In this document: positions 1-7,594 of the stretch, piece after piece
How the letters are laid out: each line of letters starts with the position of its first letter
How positions within the stretch are numbered: the first letter of the stretch is position 1
DNA from: Betaproteobacteria bacterium
GTDB lineage: Bacteria; Pseudomonadota; Gammaproteobacteria; Burkholderiales; Rhodocyclaceae
Assembly: GCA_028065725.1 (NCBI GenBank)
Contig: JAPTVL010000358.1
Coordinates: 1 to 8,085, forward strand
Reading direction: 5' to 3'
DNA length: 8,085 nt
Translations under genes and position numbers: made by a program
Notes under the pieces: model-generated
What the model saw: only the letters and a program-made list of their open reading frames with translations
What the model was told of the DNA's origin: nothing
Databases searched by the model: none

Positions 1-1
1 A

Positions 2-106
2 GTCAACAGCTGGCAACACCGACGCAATGCCGAACGACGTGGCATCGACTGGACGTTCACCCGCCAGGATGCAGATCGAAAGCTCGCTCGCCATTATGTT
101 TCGTAA
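2..106 (+). CDS. IS630-family transposase, C-terminal end (partial, cut by window edge)
   Basis: The frame starting at base 2 is open from the window edge to a TAA at 104-106 and gives 34 residues. They include the segments RRNAERRGIDWTF and TRQDADRKLARHYVS. This resembles the usual IS630-family C-terminus, in which an RNA-rich stretch is followed by I-x-W-x-F-T-x-x-D-A-R-x-K-L and a terminal Y near the stop. IS630 transposases are DDE enzymes that insert at TA dinucleotides; the catalytic residues lie upstream and are not in this window. The element's right end should lie shortly after the stop. CTAG at 123-126 is a possible boundary, but I cannot see the matching left inverted repeat. The identification rests on a short tail only. 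Confidence 0.7.
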   Translation, partial: VNSWQHRRNAERRGIDWTFTRQDADRKLARHYVS

Positions 107-165
107 TTAACGTGTTTGCGTACTAGTGCTGGCTGAACAGTCGGTTTGTTCTTGGGGAGGGGGTG
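107..165. other. Junction between IS630 end and first gene of the cluster, with RBS
   Basis: This 59-base spacer must hold both the right terminus of the IS630 element and the leader of the following gene. A TA-containing CTAG at 123-126 is compatible with an IS630 target duplication. GGAGG at 156-160, within a G-rich run, is a good ribosome binding site five bases before ATG 166. I see no convincing -35/-10 pair. Transcription may start inside the IS, or at a weak promoter that I cannot recognise. Confidence 0.4.
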
Positions 166-1275
166 ATGAACGCTATTCCCTATCGTCATGCGGCATCCGC
201 CGCGCTTGCGTTTTCAATTGTAACGTGGGCTGTCAGCCTTCATGCGCAGGGCGTGACCGACTACAAGCCCGGCGAAGGCGGAGGCCCGATCACGGGTTCT
301 GCAAGCGGCGTCAATGGTGCCGCCGCTAAGGATGCGGCCCCCGCTCTAGAACGCTGCCCTGCGCCGTTCGGTACCGTAGCGGTTGCGGAACCCCAGGAAT
401 TTGTCTCAAGAGCGCTCTTGCGGTATAGCCTGCCTTCGCCGACGGGTCTCATCCGTCTCATGATTCAGCAGTCGAATTGCTTTAACGTCGTCGAACGTGG
501 TGTGGCCATGCAAAACATCTTGCAGGAACGCCAGCTTCAACAACGCGGAGAACTCACTCAAGGCGCGCAGATGGGGCAAGGACAGCTCGTGACGGCCGAT
601 TTCGTCTTGACGCCTGACGTGGTTTTCTCCGAGAACAATGCCGGTGGCGCAGGTGGCGCGCTCGGCGCCATCGGATCGCTTTTCGGCCCCGTCGGAATGA
701 TCGTCGGTATGGCGGCCGGAGGAGTCAAATTCAAACAGGCGCAGACGAGCATGATGGTCGCGGACACCCGGAGCGGATTGCAGGTTGCCGCCGCGTCGGG
801 GTCGGTGGAGAAAGCGGATTGGGGCATCGGCGGGGTGCTCGGGGGCGCAAGCGCCGTCGGCGCTCTGGGTGCCTATGCGAACACCGCGGAGGGGAAAATC
901 GTCGCGGCGAGCTTTCTGGATAACTGGAACAAGGTCGTGATGGCGATGCGTGACAATCCGGCGCTGCAACGAACGAGCACGGCTTCACAACAAACCGTTG
1001 CGGAGAAACCGCCCGAGAATCCTCCTGCGGCAACGCCAACTGCGGACAATAAACCTGTTCCCGCACTGGGATTCCAAAAAGGCGACGTGCTGGTGGGAAA
1101 AATCGGCGGCATCAAGATGTTCGCCGAACCATCCAACACCTCCCGTCCCGTTGGGACGCTCGGTCGCACGGATGCCGTGGTGTTCCTCGGACGGGGAACC
1201 GACGAATTCCTTAATGTGCAAGGCGACAAGGGAGCCGGTTGGGTCGAAAAGATGTTCCTGAAGAAAAGCCAATAA
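166..1275 (+). CDS. CsgG/HfaB-family exported protein with C-terminal SH3-like domain
   Basis: The protein has 369 residues from ATG 166. A GTG at 163 is in frame, but it lies only two bases after the GGAGG at 156-160, whereas ATG 166 lies five bases after it. Residues 1-27 are a Sec signal peptide with a probable cut after LHA. No lipobox cysteine is present, unlike E. coli CsgG, which is a lipoprotein. Residues 64-262 match the CsgG/HfaB pattern: C-P-x-P-F-G-T-V-A-V, then CFNVVERG at about 105, ADFVLTPDVVFSENNAGG, two Gly/Ala-rich stretches, SMMVADTRSG and AEGKIVAASFLDNWN. C64 and C105 could form a disulfide. Residues 263-302 are a Pro/Ala/Thr-rich linker. Residues 303-369 (GDVLVGKIGG to GAGWVEKMFL) look like a bacterial SH3 domain. 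Family members form oligomeric outer-membrane secretion channels (curli, holdfast anchors). Its place before a TPS pair suggests an accessory role in export or anchoring, which is inference. Confidence 0.8.
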   Translation: MNAIPYRHAASAALAFSIVTWAVSLHAQGVTDYKPGEGGGPITGSASGVNGAAAKDAAPALERCPAPFGTVAVAEPQEFVSRALLRYSLPSPTGLIRLMIQQSNCFNVVERGVAMQNILQERQLQQRGELTQGAQMGQGQLVTADFVLTPDVVFSENNAGGAGGALGAIGSLFGPVGMIVGMAAGGVKFKQAQTSMMVADTRSGLQVAAASGSVEKADWGIGGVLGGASAVGALGAYANTAEGKIVAASFLDNWNKVVMAMRDNPALQRTSTASQQTVAEKPPENPPAATPTADNKPVPALGFQKGDVLVGKIGGIKMFAEPSNTSRPVGTLGRTDAVVFLGRGTDEFLNVQGDKGAGWVEKMFLKKSQ

Positions 1276-1415
1276 TGACCATGTCGCGCCCGTATAGGAT
1301 CTGGGCAAGCGATGAGCGCTAGTCCTTTTGGCATAGGCCGTTTGGCCGATGACGGTGTAATTGTTTCTGTCGCACTCGTGGCATATGCTGTTTCACCCGG
1401 TCGCCACTGGCGATC

Positions 1416-1431
1416 GCGATTGAAAAATCGC
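1416..1431 (+). other. Small hairpin with GAAA tetraloop upstream of tpsB
   Basis: GCGATT (1416-1421) and AATCGC (1426-1431) are exact inverted repeats around the loop GAAA, giving a 6-bp stem with a GNRA-type tetraloop in the transcript. No T-run follows (the next bases are TTGCGGG), so it is not an intrinsic terminator. It lies about 60 bases before the tpsB ribosome binding site and could be a leader or stability element, or coincidence. Confidence 0.3.
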
Positions 1432-1491
1432 TTGCGGGTACCGACTGGTTCTGGGGCGTCGGGTCGAAAAAGAAATCCGCGACAAATGCAA

Positions 1492-1500
1492 AAGGAGGTG
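1492..1500 (+). promoter_or_regulatory. Strong Shine-Dalgarno site setting the GTG start of tpsB
   Basis: AAGGAGGTG is almost fully complementary to the 3' end of 16S rRNA. Its AGGAGG core (1493-1498) ends four bases before GTG 1503. The nearby ATG at 1529 is out of frame. The peptide from GTG 1503 starts with a well-formed signal peptide, so a GTG start is well supported. Confidence 0.8.
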
Positions 1501-1502
1501 CC

Positions 1503-3227
1503 GTGAAGAAGCATCCGGAGGTGCGAGCATGGTCGCGCCAAGTAGGGCGAGCGCTCACGATTGTTGCGCTCTTCGGCGTATTCGTTTCAGTCGTCAATGC
1601 CCAATCGATTCCCGGTCCTGCGAGTCCCGGCCGCATCGAGGAACGTTTCCAGCCCCAGCCTGTCCCGAAGGCCACGCCGGAGATCACGATTCCCGGTCCG
1701 GAGGCGCCGCCTGCGCCGGCTGAGGCGCTGAAGATCGAATTCGTGCTAAATGCCGTCGTCCTCGACGGCAGCACCGTCTACAAATCCGGCGACCTGGCGC
1801 CGCTCTACCGCGACCTCGTCGGCAAGAAAATCTCCCTCGCCCAGGTCTTCACATTGCGCGACACCATCACTGCCAAGTACCGGCACGACGGCTACATCCT
1901 TTCGCAGGTGATCGTGCCGCCGCAGAAGGTCCCTGACGGCGTGGTCCACCTGCAAGCCGTCGAAGGCTACGTTGCCGCCGTGAGCATTCAGGGGGATCCC
2001 CATGATAGCCGCGGCCTTATCGCCGACATGGCCGAGCGCATTAAAGCGGCCCGCCCGCTCACCGCGAAGGTGCTGGAGCGGTACGTGCTCTTGATGCAAG
2101 ACATACCGGGGCTCGCAGTGCGAACCGTCCTGCGTCCTGCGGAGAACGTACCCAGCGCGGCCGGCCTCGATCTTGTGGTGACGCACAAAGCCGTCACGGG
2201 CTACGCCTCGGTTGATAATCGCGGTTCCAAAGCCATCGGTCCGCTGCAGGCTCAAGCGGGGATCAATCTCAACTCCCTGTTCGGCCGCGATGACCGGACC
2301 GCGCTTCAATTGGCGACCGTGAGCCCGACGAATGAATTGCAGTACGCCGCGCTTCAGCACGATGAAATTCTCACACCGGAAGGTACCCGCCTCAACCTCG
2401 CCGCGACGTACAGTCGCTCGAGACCGCAGGGCGCCCTGGTCGATCTCAATCCGCTTGGCAACAGCCTGTCGTTCCGCGCCGGCATCGATTACCCGGTGGT
2501 CCGCTCACCCGCGCGCACGCTGCGCGTTGGCGCTGCCTTTACCACGCTCAATAGCAGCGTCGATCTGCTCAATACCCGCTTCTCCGACGACAAGGTGCGC
2601 TACCTCTCCGTCACCGCGAGCTACGATGCTGCTGACACGCTATTCGGCGACAGTCGGCCGGCGAGCACCCTCGTCAACGCCGAGCTGAGCCAGGGGCTCG
2701 ATATCCTCGGCGCCACCAGGACCGGCTCGACGAACCTTAGCGTCGCAAACGGCCACAGCGACTTCACCCGCCTTACGATCGATCTGATTCGTAATCAGAA
2801 CATAGCCGGCCGGTTCGGACTTGGGTTCGCAGCAGCAGCGCAGCTTGCCGGCGGACCGCTTCTCTCCGCTCAACGGTTTGGGCTCGGCGGCACGCGCATC
2901 GGCCGCGGCTACGAACCCTCCGAGATCCTTGGCGATAACGGCCTCGCCGGCTCGATCGAGGTCCGGTACAACCTGCGCACCGGCAATACCGTATTCCTAA
3001 ATCCACAGCTCTATGTCTTTTATGACGTCGGCAAGGTGTGGAACATCGATCCCGCAGCGGGCCAGCCGAAAAGCCAGTCCCTTGCTTCCGTCGGCCCGGG
3101 CGTACGATTCGATTTGTCTCATCAGGTGTCAGTTGATATCGAACTGGCGGAGCCGCTGACCCGCGACATCGCTTCCCGCGCCAATCGGCACCCCCGCCTG
3201 TTGTTCAGTGTCGTCTCCCGTTTCTAG
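1503..3227 (+). CDS. Two-partner secretion outer-membrane transporter (TpsB; ShlB/FhaC/HecB family)
   Basis: This is the outer-membrane pore that recognises the N-terminal TPS domain of its partner exoprotein in the periplasm and passes it to the surface. The 574 residues are close to FhaC-size proteins. Residues 1-33 are a signal peptide (MKK start, hydrophobic ALTIVALFGVFVSVV, cut after VNA). A Pro-rich stretch to about 75, including PGPASPGRIEERF, matches the usual N-terminal plug and linker zone. POTRA 1 spans about 78-164 (IEFVLNAVVLDGSTVY to EGYVAAVSIQG), and POTRA 2 runs to about 234 (LTAKVLERYVLLMQDIPGL). The rest is a 16-strand-type beta-barrel. GRGYEP with R468-G469-Y470 corresponds to the conserved L6 lid-loop (V/Q)RGY motif; a glycine replaces the residue before R. 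The chain ends in an aromatic F (RLLFSVVSRF), a typical beta-barrel assembly signal. The stop lies 11 bases before the tpsA start, so both are surely co-transcribed. Confidence 0.95.
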   Translation: MKKHPEVRAWSRQVGRALTIVALFGVFVSVVNAQSIPGPASPGRIEERFQPQPVPKATPEITIPGPEAPPAPAEALKIEFVLNAVVLDGSTVYKSGDLAPLYRDLVGKKISLAQVFTLRDTITAKYRHDGYILSQVIVPPQKVPDGVVHLQAVEGYVAAVSIQGDPHDSRGLIADMAERIKAARPLTAKVLERYVLLMQDIPGLAVRTVLRPAENVPSAAGLDLVVTHKAVTGYASVDNRGSKAIGPLQAQAGINLNSLFGRDDRTALQLATVSPTNELQYAALQHDEILTPEGTRLNLAATYSRSRPQGALVDLNPLGNSLSFRAGIDYPVVRSPARTLRVGAAFTTLNSSVDLLNTRFSDDKVRYLSVTASYDAADTLFGDSRPASTLVNAELSQGLDILGATRTGSTNLSVANGHSDFTRLTIDLIRNQNIAGRFGLGFAAAAQLAGGPLLSAQRFGLGGTRIGRGYEPSEILGDNGLAGSIEVRYNLRTGNTVFLNPQLYVFYDVGKVWNIDPAAGQPKSQSLASVGPGVRFDLSHQVSVDIELAEPLTRDIASRANRHPRLLFSVVSRF

Positions 3228-3233
3228 AGGGGG
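3228..3233 (+). promoter_or_regulatory. Ribosome binding site of tpsA
   Basis: AGGGGG follows the tpsB stop codon (TAG, 3225-3227) immediately and ends five bases before ATG 3239. The tight spacing supports translation of both partners from one message. Confidence 0.65.
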
Positions 3234-3238
3234 TACCC

Positions 3239-6200
3239 ATGGTATATCCGCCGTCTTTTCGCACTTCCGCTCGGCATTCCATACGGACGCTCGTCGCCGG
3301 TATTTTCAGTACCACCGCTTTAACGCTAGCCCCGACGCTCGCGCAGGCGAATCCGCAGGGTGGTCAGGTGGTCGCGGGCTCTGCGAGCATTTCTCGGCCG
3401 AATGCCACCAGCGTGGCAGTCACCCAGACGAGCCAGAAAGCCGTTATCAACTGGAATTCCTTCAGTATTGGTACCAGTGAACAAACAGTCTTTGCGCAAC
3501 CGAACGCGCAGGCCATCGCTCTCAACCGTGTGGTGGGCGTCGATCCGTCGCAAATCTTAGGCGCACTCAAGGCGAACGGCCAGGTGTGGCTCGTAAATCC
3601 CAATGGCATCATGTTCGGCAAGACCGCCCAAGTGGACGTCGGCGGACTCCTCGCCACTACGCTGGACATTAGCAATCGCGACTTCATGGCTGGACGTTAC
3701 AAATTCACCAGCCCCGCCAATCCCGGCGCGATGGTGGTGAACGCCGGACACATTACGGTGAATGACACCGGCCTTGCCGCTCTGGTGGCCCCGGGTGTGG
3801 AAAACTCAGGTGTCATCACCGCACGCCTCGGCATGATCCAGCTGGCCTCGGCGAACGGATTTACGGTCGATCTGAGCGGCGACGGAACTTTCAATTTTCT
3901 GCTCGACAAGCAGGTTGCGCAGCAGATTATTCGCGCTGACGGGACGACCCCTTCAGCTGCCGTCACCAACACCGGCAGCCTGATTGCCGACGGCGGCACC
4001 ATCCTCCTCACCGCCAACGCCGCGAAGTCGGTGGTGGACCATGCCATCGACATGAAGGGCTATGCAAGCGCCCGTAGCGCGAACGTCCAGAGCGGGACAA
4101 TCATTCTCGACGGCGGCGCCGAAGGAACGGTGCAGGTCAGCGGCACGCTCGACGCTTCGGCGCAAGGGCCAGGACAGAGCGGCGGCACGATCAAGGTACT
4201 GGGCGGTATGCAGAACGGCACCGTAAATGTGTCCGGCACGCTGAACGCCAGCGCCCCCAACGGGGGCAATGGCGGCTTTATCGAAACGAGTGCGGCGCAT
4301 GTCCAGGTGGCCGACTCTGCTACCGTTACAACCGCCGCGCCCTTGGGTAAAACCGGCACCTGGCTCATTGATCCCCACGACTACACCATTGCCTCGACTG
4401 GCGGCGACGTCACGGGAACGGCGCTCTCGACCCAGCTTGCGAGCAACAACGTCACCATCGTTAGCAGCGGCGGTGCAGCTGGCACCAGCGGTGACGTGAA
4501 TGTCAACGACACAGTCACGTGGAACACGAATACGTTGACGCTGACGGCGGCTAATAACATCAACGTCAACGCCGTGATGACGGCGAGTGGCAGCGCCTCG
4601 CTGGCGCTGAATCCAGCCACCGCAAATGGCGCGGATAGTGCGGTGAGCAATGGCACGGTGCTGATGGGGATGAACTCCAGTGGCTTCACTGGCCGTGTTG
4701 ATTTCAGCAGTACCGGCACGCTTTCCATCAGTGGGACGCCGTACACCGTAATCAACAGCCTGGGTGTGGCTGGAGATACCGGAACCACCACGTTGCAGGG
4801 CATGCAAAACGACCTCTATGGCTACTACGCCTTGGGTAGCAACATCGATGCCTCTGCCACCAGCACATGGAATAGCGGAGCCGGGTTCGTGCCCGTAGGC
4901 GGAAATGGTTCCATCTGGTTTAGGGGAGGTTTTGATGGGCTCGGTCACACCATCAGCAATCTTCATATCAACACCAGCCTAAATTACGTAGGCCTGTTTG
5001 GGGATGTGGGGTCCGGGGTGACCTGGGTAACGGGCACGAGTGGCGTAATCAGGAATGTGGGCATGGTTGGCGGCAGCGTGACAGGTACAACCGCTGGTGC
5101 TCCTGTCGGCGGACTGATCGGCAAAGAGTCGTACGGCACGATCATAAATAACTATACAACCACAGCGGTGAGCGGCGGCGTTAATAGCTTTATTGGCGGG
5201 CTAGTCGGGTTCGACGCATTTGGCACGATCAGTGACTCGTACGCGACCGGCGCAGTGAGCGGCAGCGGCAGCGGCGCCGTCGTCGGTGGTTTGGTGGGGG
5301 GAGTATACGGCTCGCTCAGTAATTCTTACGCGACCGGTGCCGTAAGCGGCGCTGGCAATAGCGATGTAGGTGGGCTGGCTGGATGGAACAACGGTGGCAC
5401 GATTAGCAACGCGCACGCAACGGGATCTGTGACAGGCGGCATGGCGGCAAGTGATGGAAGTGGCGGCAGCACGGTAGGCGGCCTCGTGGCTCAAAATTTT
5501 GGAGTGATATCGAAGTCCTATGCAACTGGAGCCGTAAGCGGTGGCGGCAATGCAGGTGGTCTCGTTGGGAAGAATAATGCCGCCGGGATTAGTACCGCTA
5601 CCGGATCGATCAGTCAATCGTATGCGACCGGTTCGGTGAGCGGAAATAGTTTCTATGGATACGGTGGATTGGTCGGAACAAACCAGGGAACGATCACACA
5701 ATCTTACGCAATGGGGTCGGTGAGCGGAACGTTTTCAACTGTTTCAGTCGGCGCCCTCGTTGGTGCTAACTACAGTTCTATTTCCGAATCGTATGCCACC
5801 GGTGCGGTCCTTCAAGGCGGCCTCATAGGAGGTTTGATCGGCTATAACTCCCCGTCCCTCACTACTGTTTCGAACGCGTACTGGGACATCAACACAACCG
5901 GGCGTTCTACCAGTGCGGGTGGTTCCGGTCTAACCACCATCCAACTCAAGAGCGGACTGCCCTCCGGATTCAGCTCAACGGTATGGGCCATCAGCCCGAG
6001 CATCAACAATGGCTACCCCTACTTGCTAGCGCTGCTACCTAGTGGCGGTACGGTCGCGCTGGTCCCCCTGACCTGGAGCGTCGCCGACGCCATTGGTATC
6101 TATGGCACTTTAGCGAGCCTCGGGGCAGTAACGCTCTCGGGCGTCTCTTCCACTGACAGCGGTTCGGTCCTCGGCGTACTCGGACTCTTTAGCGGGACGA

Positions 6201-7549
6201 CCGCGGTCACGCTATCAGCGACCACGCCCGCCGGTACCTACAGTGAAAAAGTCACTGGGCTGACCGGTTCGGCAGCCGGCAACTACACACTTGCGACCAG
6301 CGGCAATACCATCGGAAGCCTGGTCATCGTTCGCAAGCCGCTGACGTGGGCCGTCGCCAACGCCTCCTCGACCTATGGCACCCTCCCGATACTCGGAGCG
6401 GCGACTTTGTCCGGTATCGTCGGCTCCGACGCAGTAAGTGGTATCGCGGGTGCGTTCAGTGGCAGCAGTCTTGTCACACTCTCAACCAGCACGCCAGTGG
6501 GCAGCTACACCGAGCAGGTGACTAGCCTGACCGGCACGGCTGCCGCCAACTACACCCTGGCTTCGACCGGAAACACGCCGGGCACGCTCACAGTGTCGGC
6601 TGCGGCGCCGACTCCTACTCCGACGCCGACACCAACTCCGACGCCGACGCCGACACCAACGCCAACACCAACACCGACTCCAACGCCGACGCCTTCGCCA
6701 AGCCCAACTCCTGCGCCGACACCTATACCCGCGTCATCGGTCACGCCACAGCAGCAAATGACTGCTAACCAGGCGCAGATTCAAACCACAAACCTACCAT
6801 CAATCGAGGCCCCAACACCAATGGCGTCTGTTTCGGCAGGAATGATTCCCGCGATTCTAGGAACCCCCAATCAAGCTACCGGTTCTTACGAGGAAATAAG
6901 GACGTCATCGCTCGTAAGAGCAGAGCAACCCCCGACGTGGGGATTGACTGCGTCCGGCTTCAATCCTGACGTGCAAACGCCATTCGCGCCTATTGACACT
7001 ATGACCGTGTACGTTAATGGGGTACCGAAGATATTGCGAGCTTATGCCAACGTCAATGCTGACGGATCAAAAGATCCTAACGGCCCTTTCCAGTGTACGG
7101 CACTTATATCTCAGTACCTATCATTATTGGGCTTCAAAAATGCACCCCACCTTAAGAGTAACGGCATAGATGTTGCTAAAGCGTTGGGCACAGGCCCCAA
7201 CAACCAATTTTTCGACAAATCTCCCAAAGATCCTCCGAGAGTGGGGAGTATTGTCTCAATGACAACCGGCCACAAAGAAGGTCATGTCGCGATTGTGAAA
7301 GGTGTCACTGAAATTAATTCAAATGAAATCCGTGTGACACTTATCGAAGACAACATGACGATAGTCAATAACAATACGGCGCTTCCGAATACGATCAGCG
7401 GCGTCGCCGGCAGTTTTGCCGTTAATAGACAAATTATTTTCACGAAAGCTGCTGACGGTATCTGGGGCTCTAGCTACGCACTTGGTTGCAGTAATTGCGC
7501 CGGGCAATATTCCGTTGTTGGTTGGGTGACACCAACAAGCCTACCTTAA
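3239..7549 (+). CDS. Two-partner secretion exoprotein (TpsA, filamentous-haemagglutinin type) with GLUG and MBG-like repeats and a C-terminal CHAP-like domain
   Basis: This 1436-residue protein is the presumed substrate of the TpsB encoded just upstream. Residues 1-37 are a signal peptide cut at AQA/NP. Residues 38 to about 270 are the TPS secretion domain ([42 protein letters not shown]), with the diagnostic NPNG at 120-123. Beta-helix-like sequence follows, including the family-typical [19 protein letters not shown] and [12 protein letters not shown] (W375). [13 protein letters not shown] leads into GLUG repeats at 584-883. Two MBG-like repeats start at L944 and L1035. A Pro-Thr tract covers 1124-1164. 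A poorly conserved linker then leads to a CHAP-like domain at about 1250-1436 ([11 protein letters not shown] with C1286; [10 protein letters not shown] with H1349; LIEDN with E1370 and N1372). All three cysteines (1286, 1417, 1420) are in this domain. It is short compared with classical FHA. The shaft is probably an adhesin; the CHAP tip suggests amidase or endopeptidase activity (inference). Confidence 0.93.
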   Translation: MVYPPSFRTSARHSIRTLVAGIFSTTALTLAPTLAQANPQGGQVVAGSASISRPNATSVAVTQTSQKAVINWNSFSIGTSEQTVFAQPNAQAIALNRVVGVDPSQILGALKANGQVWLVNPNGIMFGKTAQVDVGGLLATTLDISNRDFMAGRYKFTSPANPGAMVVNAGHITVNDTGLAALVAPGVENSGVITARLGMIQLASANGFTVDLSGDGTFNFLLDKQVAQQIIRADGTTPSAAVTNTGSLIADGGTILLTANAAKSVVDHAIDMKGYASARSANVQSGTIILDGGAEGTVQVSGTLDASAQGPGQSGGTIKVLGGMQNGTVNVSGTLNASAPNGGNGGFIETSAAHVQVADSATVTTAAPLGKTGTWLIDPHDYTIASTGGDVTGTALSTQLASNNVTIVSSGGAAGTSGDVNVNDTVTWNTNTLTLTAANNINVNAVMTASGSASLALNPATANGADSAVSNGTVLMGMNSSGFTGRVDFSSTGTLSISGTPYTVINSLGVAGDTGTTTLQGMQNDLYGYYALGSNIDASATSTWNSGAGFVPVGGNGSIWFRGGFDGLGHTISNLHINTSLNYVGLFGDVGSGVTWVTGTSGVIRNVGMVGGSVTGTTAGAPVGGLIGKESYGTIINNYTTTAVSGGVNSFIGGLVGFDAFGTISDSYATGAVSGSGSGAVVGGLVGGVYGSLSNSYATGAVSGAGNSDVGGLAGWNNGGTISNAHATGSVTGGMAASDGSGGSTVGGLVAQNFGVISKSYATGAVSGGGNAGGLVGKNNAAGISTATGSISQSYATGSVSGNSFYGYGGLVGTNQGTITQSYAMGSVSGTFSTVSVGALVGANYSSISESYATGAVLQGGLIGGLIGYNSPSLTTVSNAYWDINTTGRSTSAGGSGLTTIQLKSGLPSGFSSTVWAISPSINNGYPYLLALLPSGGTVALVPLTWSVADAIGIYGTLASLGAVTLSGVSSTDSGSVLGVLGLFSGTTAVTLSATTPAGTYSEKVTGLTGSAAGNYTLATSGNTIGSLVIVRKPLTWAVANASSTYGTLPILGAATLSGIVGSDAVSGIAGAFSGSSLVTLSTSTPVGSYTEQVTSLTGTAAANYTLASTGNTPGTLTVSAAAPTPTPTPTPTPTPTPTPTPTPTPTPTPTPSPSPTPAPTPIPASSVTPQQQMTANQAQIQTTNLPSIEAPTPMASVSAGMIPAILGTPNQATGSYEEIRTSSLVRAEQPPTWGLTASGFNPDVQTPFAPIDTMTVYVNGVPKILRAYANVNADGSKDPNGPFQCTALISQYLSLLGFKNAPHLKSNGIDVAKALGTGPNNQFFDKSPKDPPRVGSIVSMTTGHKEGHVAIVKGVTEINSNEIRVTLIEDNMTIVNNNTALPNTISGVAGSFAVNRQIIFTKAADGIWGSSYALGCSNCAGQYSVVGWVTPTSLP
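4988..5887 (+). repeat. GLUG repeat array inside tpsA
   Basis: Residues 584-883 carry a tandem motif close to (V/I)[22 protein letters not shown] count about eight recognisable full copies, each starting with a GGL(I/V)G-like turn. A degenerate entry copy (VGLFGDV) precedes them, and a closing copy ends in the usual VSNAYWD. Spacing varies because of Gly/Ser-rich insertions, so this is a protein-level repeat with only partial DNA identity (variants of a TACGCGACCGG segment recur). GLUG repeats are common in secreted bacterial adhesins and proteases and probably extend the beta-structured shaft. Confidence 0.85.
6068..6607 (+). repeat. Two tandem MBG-like repeats in tpsA
   Basis: Two units start at [14 protein letters not shown] (6068) and [14 protein letters not shown] (6341), a period of 273 bp or 91 residues. 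Shared marks are L-T-W-x-V-A, Y-G-T, a V-T-L-S segment in the middle, G-(T/S)-Y-(S/T)-E, L-T-G-(S/T)-A-A-x-N-Y-T-L-A and a closing G-(S/T)-L-x-(V/I). This pattern matches the MBG/YDG class of beta-sandwich repeats found near the ends of FHA-like exoproteins. The second unit runs directly into the Pro-Thr tract. Confidence 0.7.
6608..6730 (+). repeat. Pro-Thr hexanucleotide tract in tpsA
   Basis: A 6-bp unit of the form CCNACN encodes alternating Pro and Thr from residue 1124, decaying to Pro-Ser, Pro-Ala and Pro-Ile by 1164. An exact 17-bp direct repeat (CCGACGCCGACACCAAC at 6620-6636 and 6644-6660) is offset by 24 bp, four units, which suggests slippage or unequal exchange. Because the unit is 6 bp, length changes keep the frame. 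At the protein level it is a stiff extended spacer between the beta-structured shaft and the C-terminal domain. Confidence 0.85.
6990..7549 (+). other. CHAP-like catalytic domain encoded at the 3' end of tpsA
   Basis: CHAP enzymes are cysteine amidases or endopeptidases that usually cut peptidoglycan. Visible matches are the nucleophile segment [16 protein letters not shown] (C1286), the PRVGSIVSM strand, the His segment GHVAIVKGV (H1349) and the acid/amide segment LIEDNMT (E1370, N1372). The C-to-H spacing is 63 residues and H-to-E is 21. From memory, the phage K endolysin CHAP triad is C54/H117/E134 (63 and 17), so the geometry fits. NlpC/P60 is the main alternative but fits less well. The terminal GCSNC (C1417, C1420) is extra and may bind metal or form a disulfide. 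The local GC content is 45% (7141-7380), well below the upstream genes, suggesting a swapped-in module. Confidence 0.72.
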
Positions 7550-7594
7550 AGGCAGTCCATATCCGAAGTTACATGCGTGATAGCAAATCCTACG

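Larger units (their letters stand above)
1276..1502. other. Intergenic gap between csgG-like gene and tpsB
   Basis: This 227-base gap is long for an otherwise tightly packed cluster. It contains a 6-bp hairpin at 1416-1431 and the tpsB ribosome binding site at 1492-1500. An ATG at 1312 opens a 64-codon frame whose TGA (1504-1506) overlaps the GTG start of tpsB, but it has no clear ribosome binding site and resembles nothing I recognise. I see no rho-independent terminator after the csgG-like gene. Read-through into tpsB is therefore possible, and a separate tpsB promoter in the gap is also possible. Confidence 0.4.

Noticed and set aside
126..329. 67-codon plus-strand frame overlapping the start of the csgG-like gene
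   Set aside because: It is an Arg/Cys-rich out-of-frame shadow that overlaps a gene with a clear signal peptide and ribosome binding site.
406..1066. Several minus-strand frames opposite the csgG-like gene
   Set aside because: They overlap each other and the supported gene, are Arg/Pro/His-rich, and match no family I recognise.
1312..1506. 64-codon plus-strand frame between the csgG-like gene and tpsB
   Set aside because: It has no ribosome binding site, no recognisable motif and an unremarkable composition. The overlap of its stop with the tpsB start is kept only as a low-interest finding.
1746..2360. 204-codon minus-strand frame opposite tpsB
   Set aside because: It is antisense to the POTRA and early barrel region of tpsB and has no start signal or known motif.
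3953..4966. Long minus-strand open frame (337 codons) opposite tpsA
   Set aside because: It is antisense to the strongly supported FHA-like coding sequence, has a His/Arg/Gly-rich shadow composition and no recognisable domain. It is an effect of GC-rich codon use on the other strand.
4988..5887. CRISPR-like or DNA-level tandem array in the GLUG region
   Set aside because: Units vary in length and DNA sequence and stay in frame as a protein motif. There are no identical repeats with unique spacers.
6550..6744. Minus-strand Gly-Val repeat frame
   Set aside because: It is the exact antisense image of the Pro-Thr tract in tpsA and has no independent support.
3239..7549. Classical CdiA contact-dependent inhibition toxin
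   Set aside because: The protein is much shorter than CdiA, I see no VENN-type pretoxin motif, and no same-strand immunity gene follows within the window. Gene order (tpsB before tpsA) alone does not settle it.
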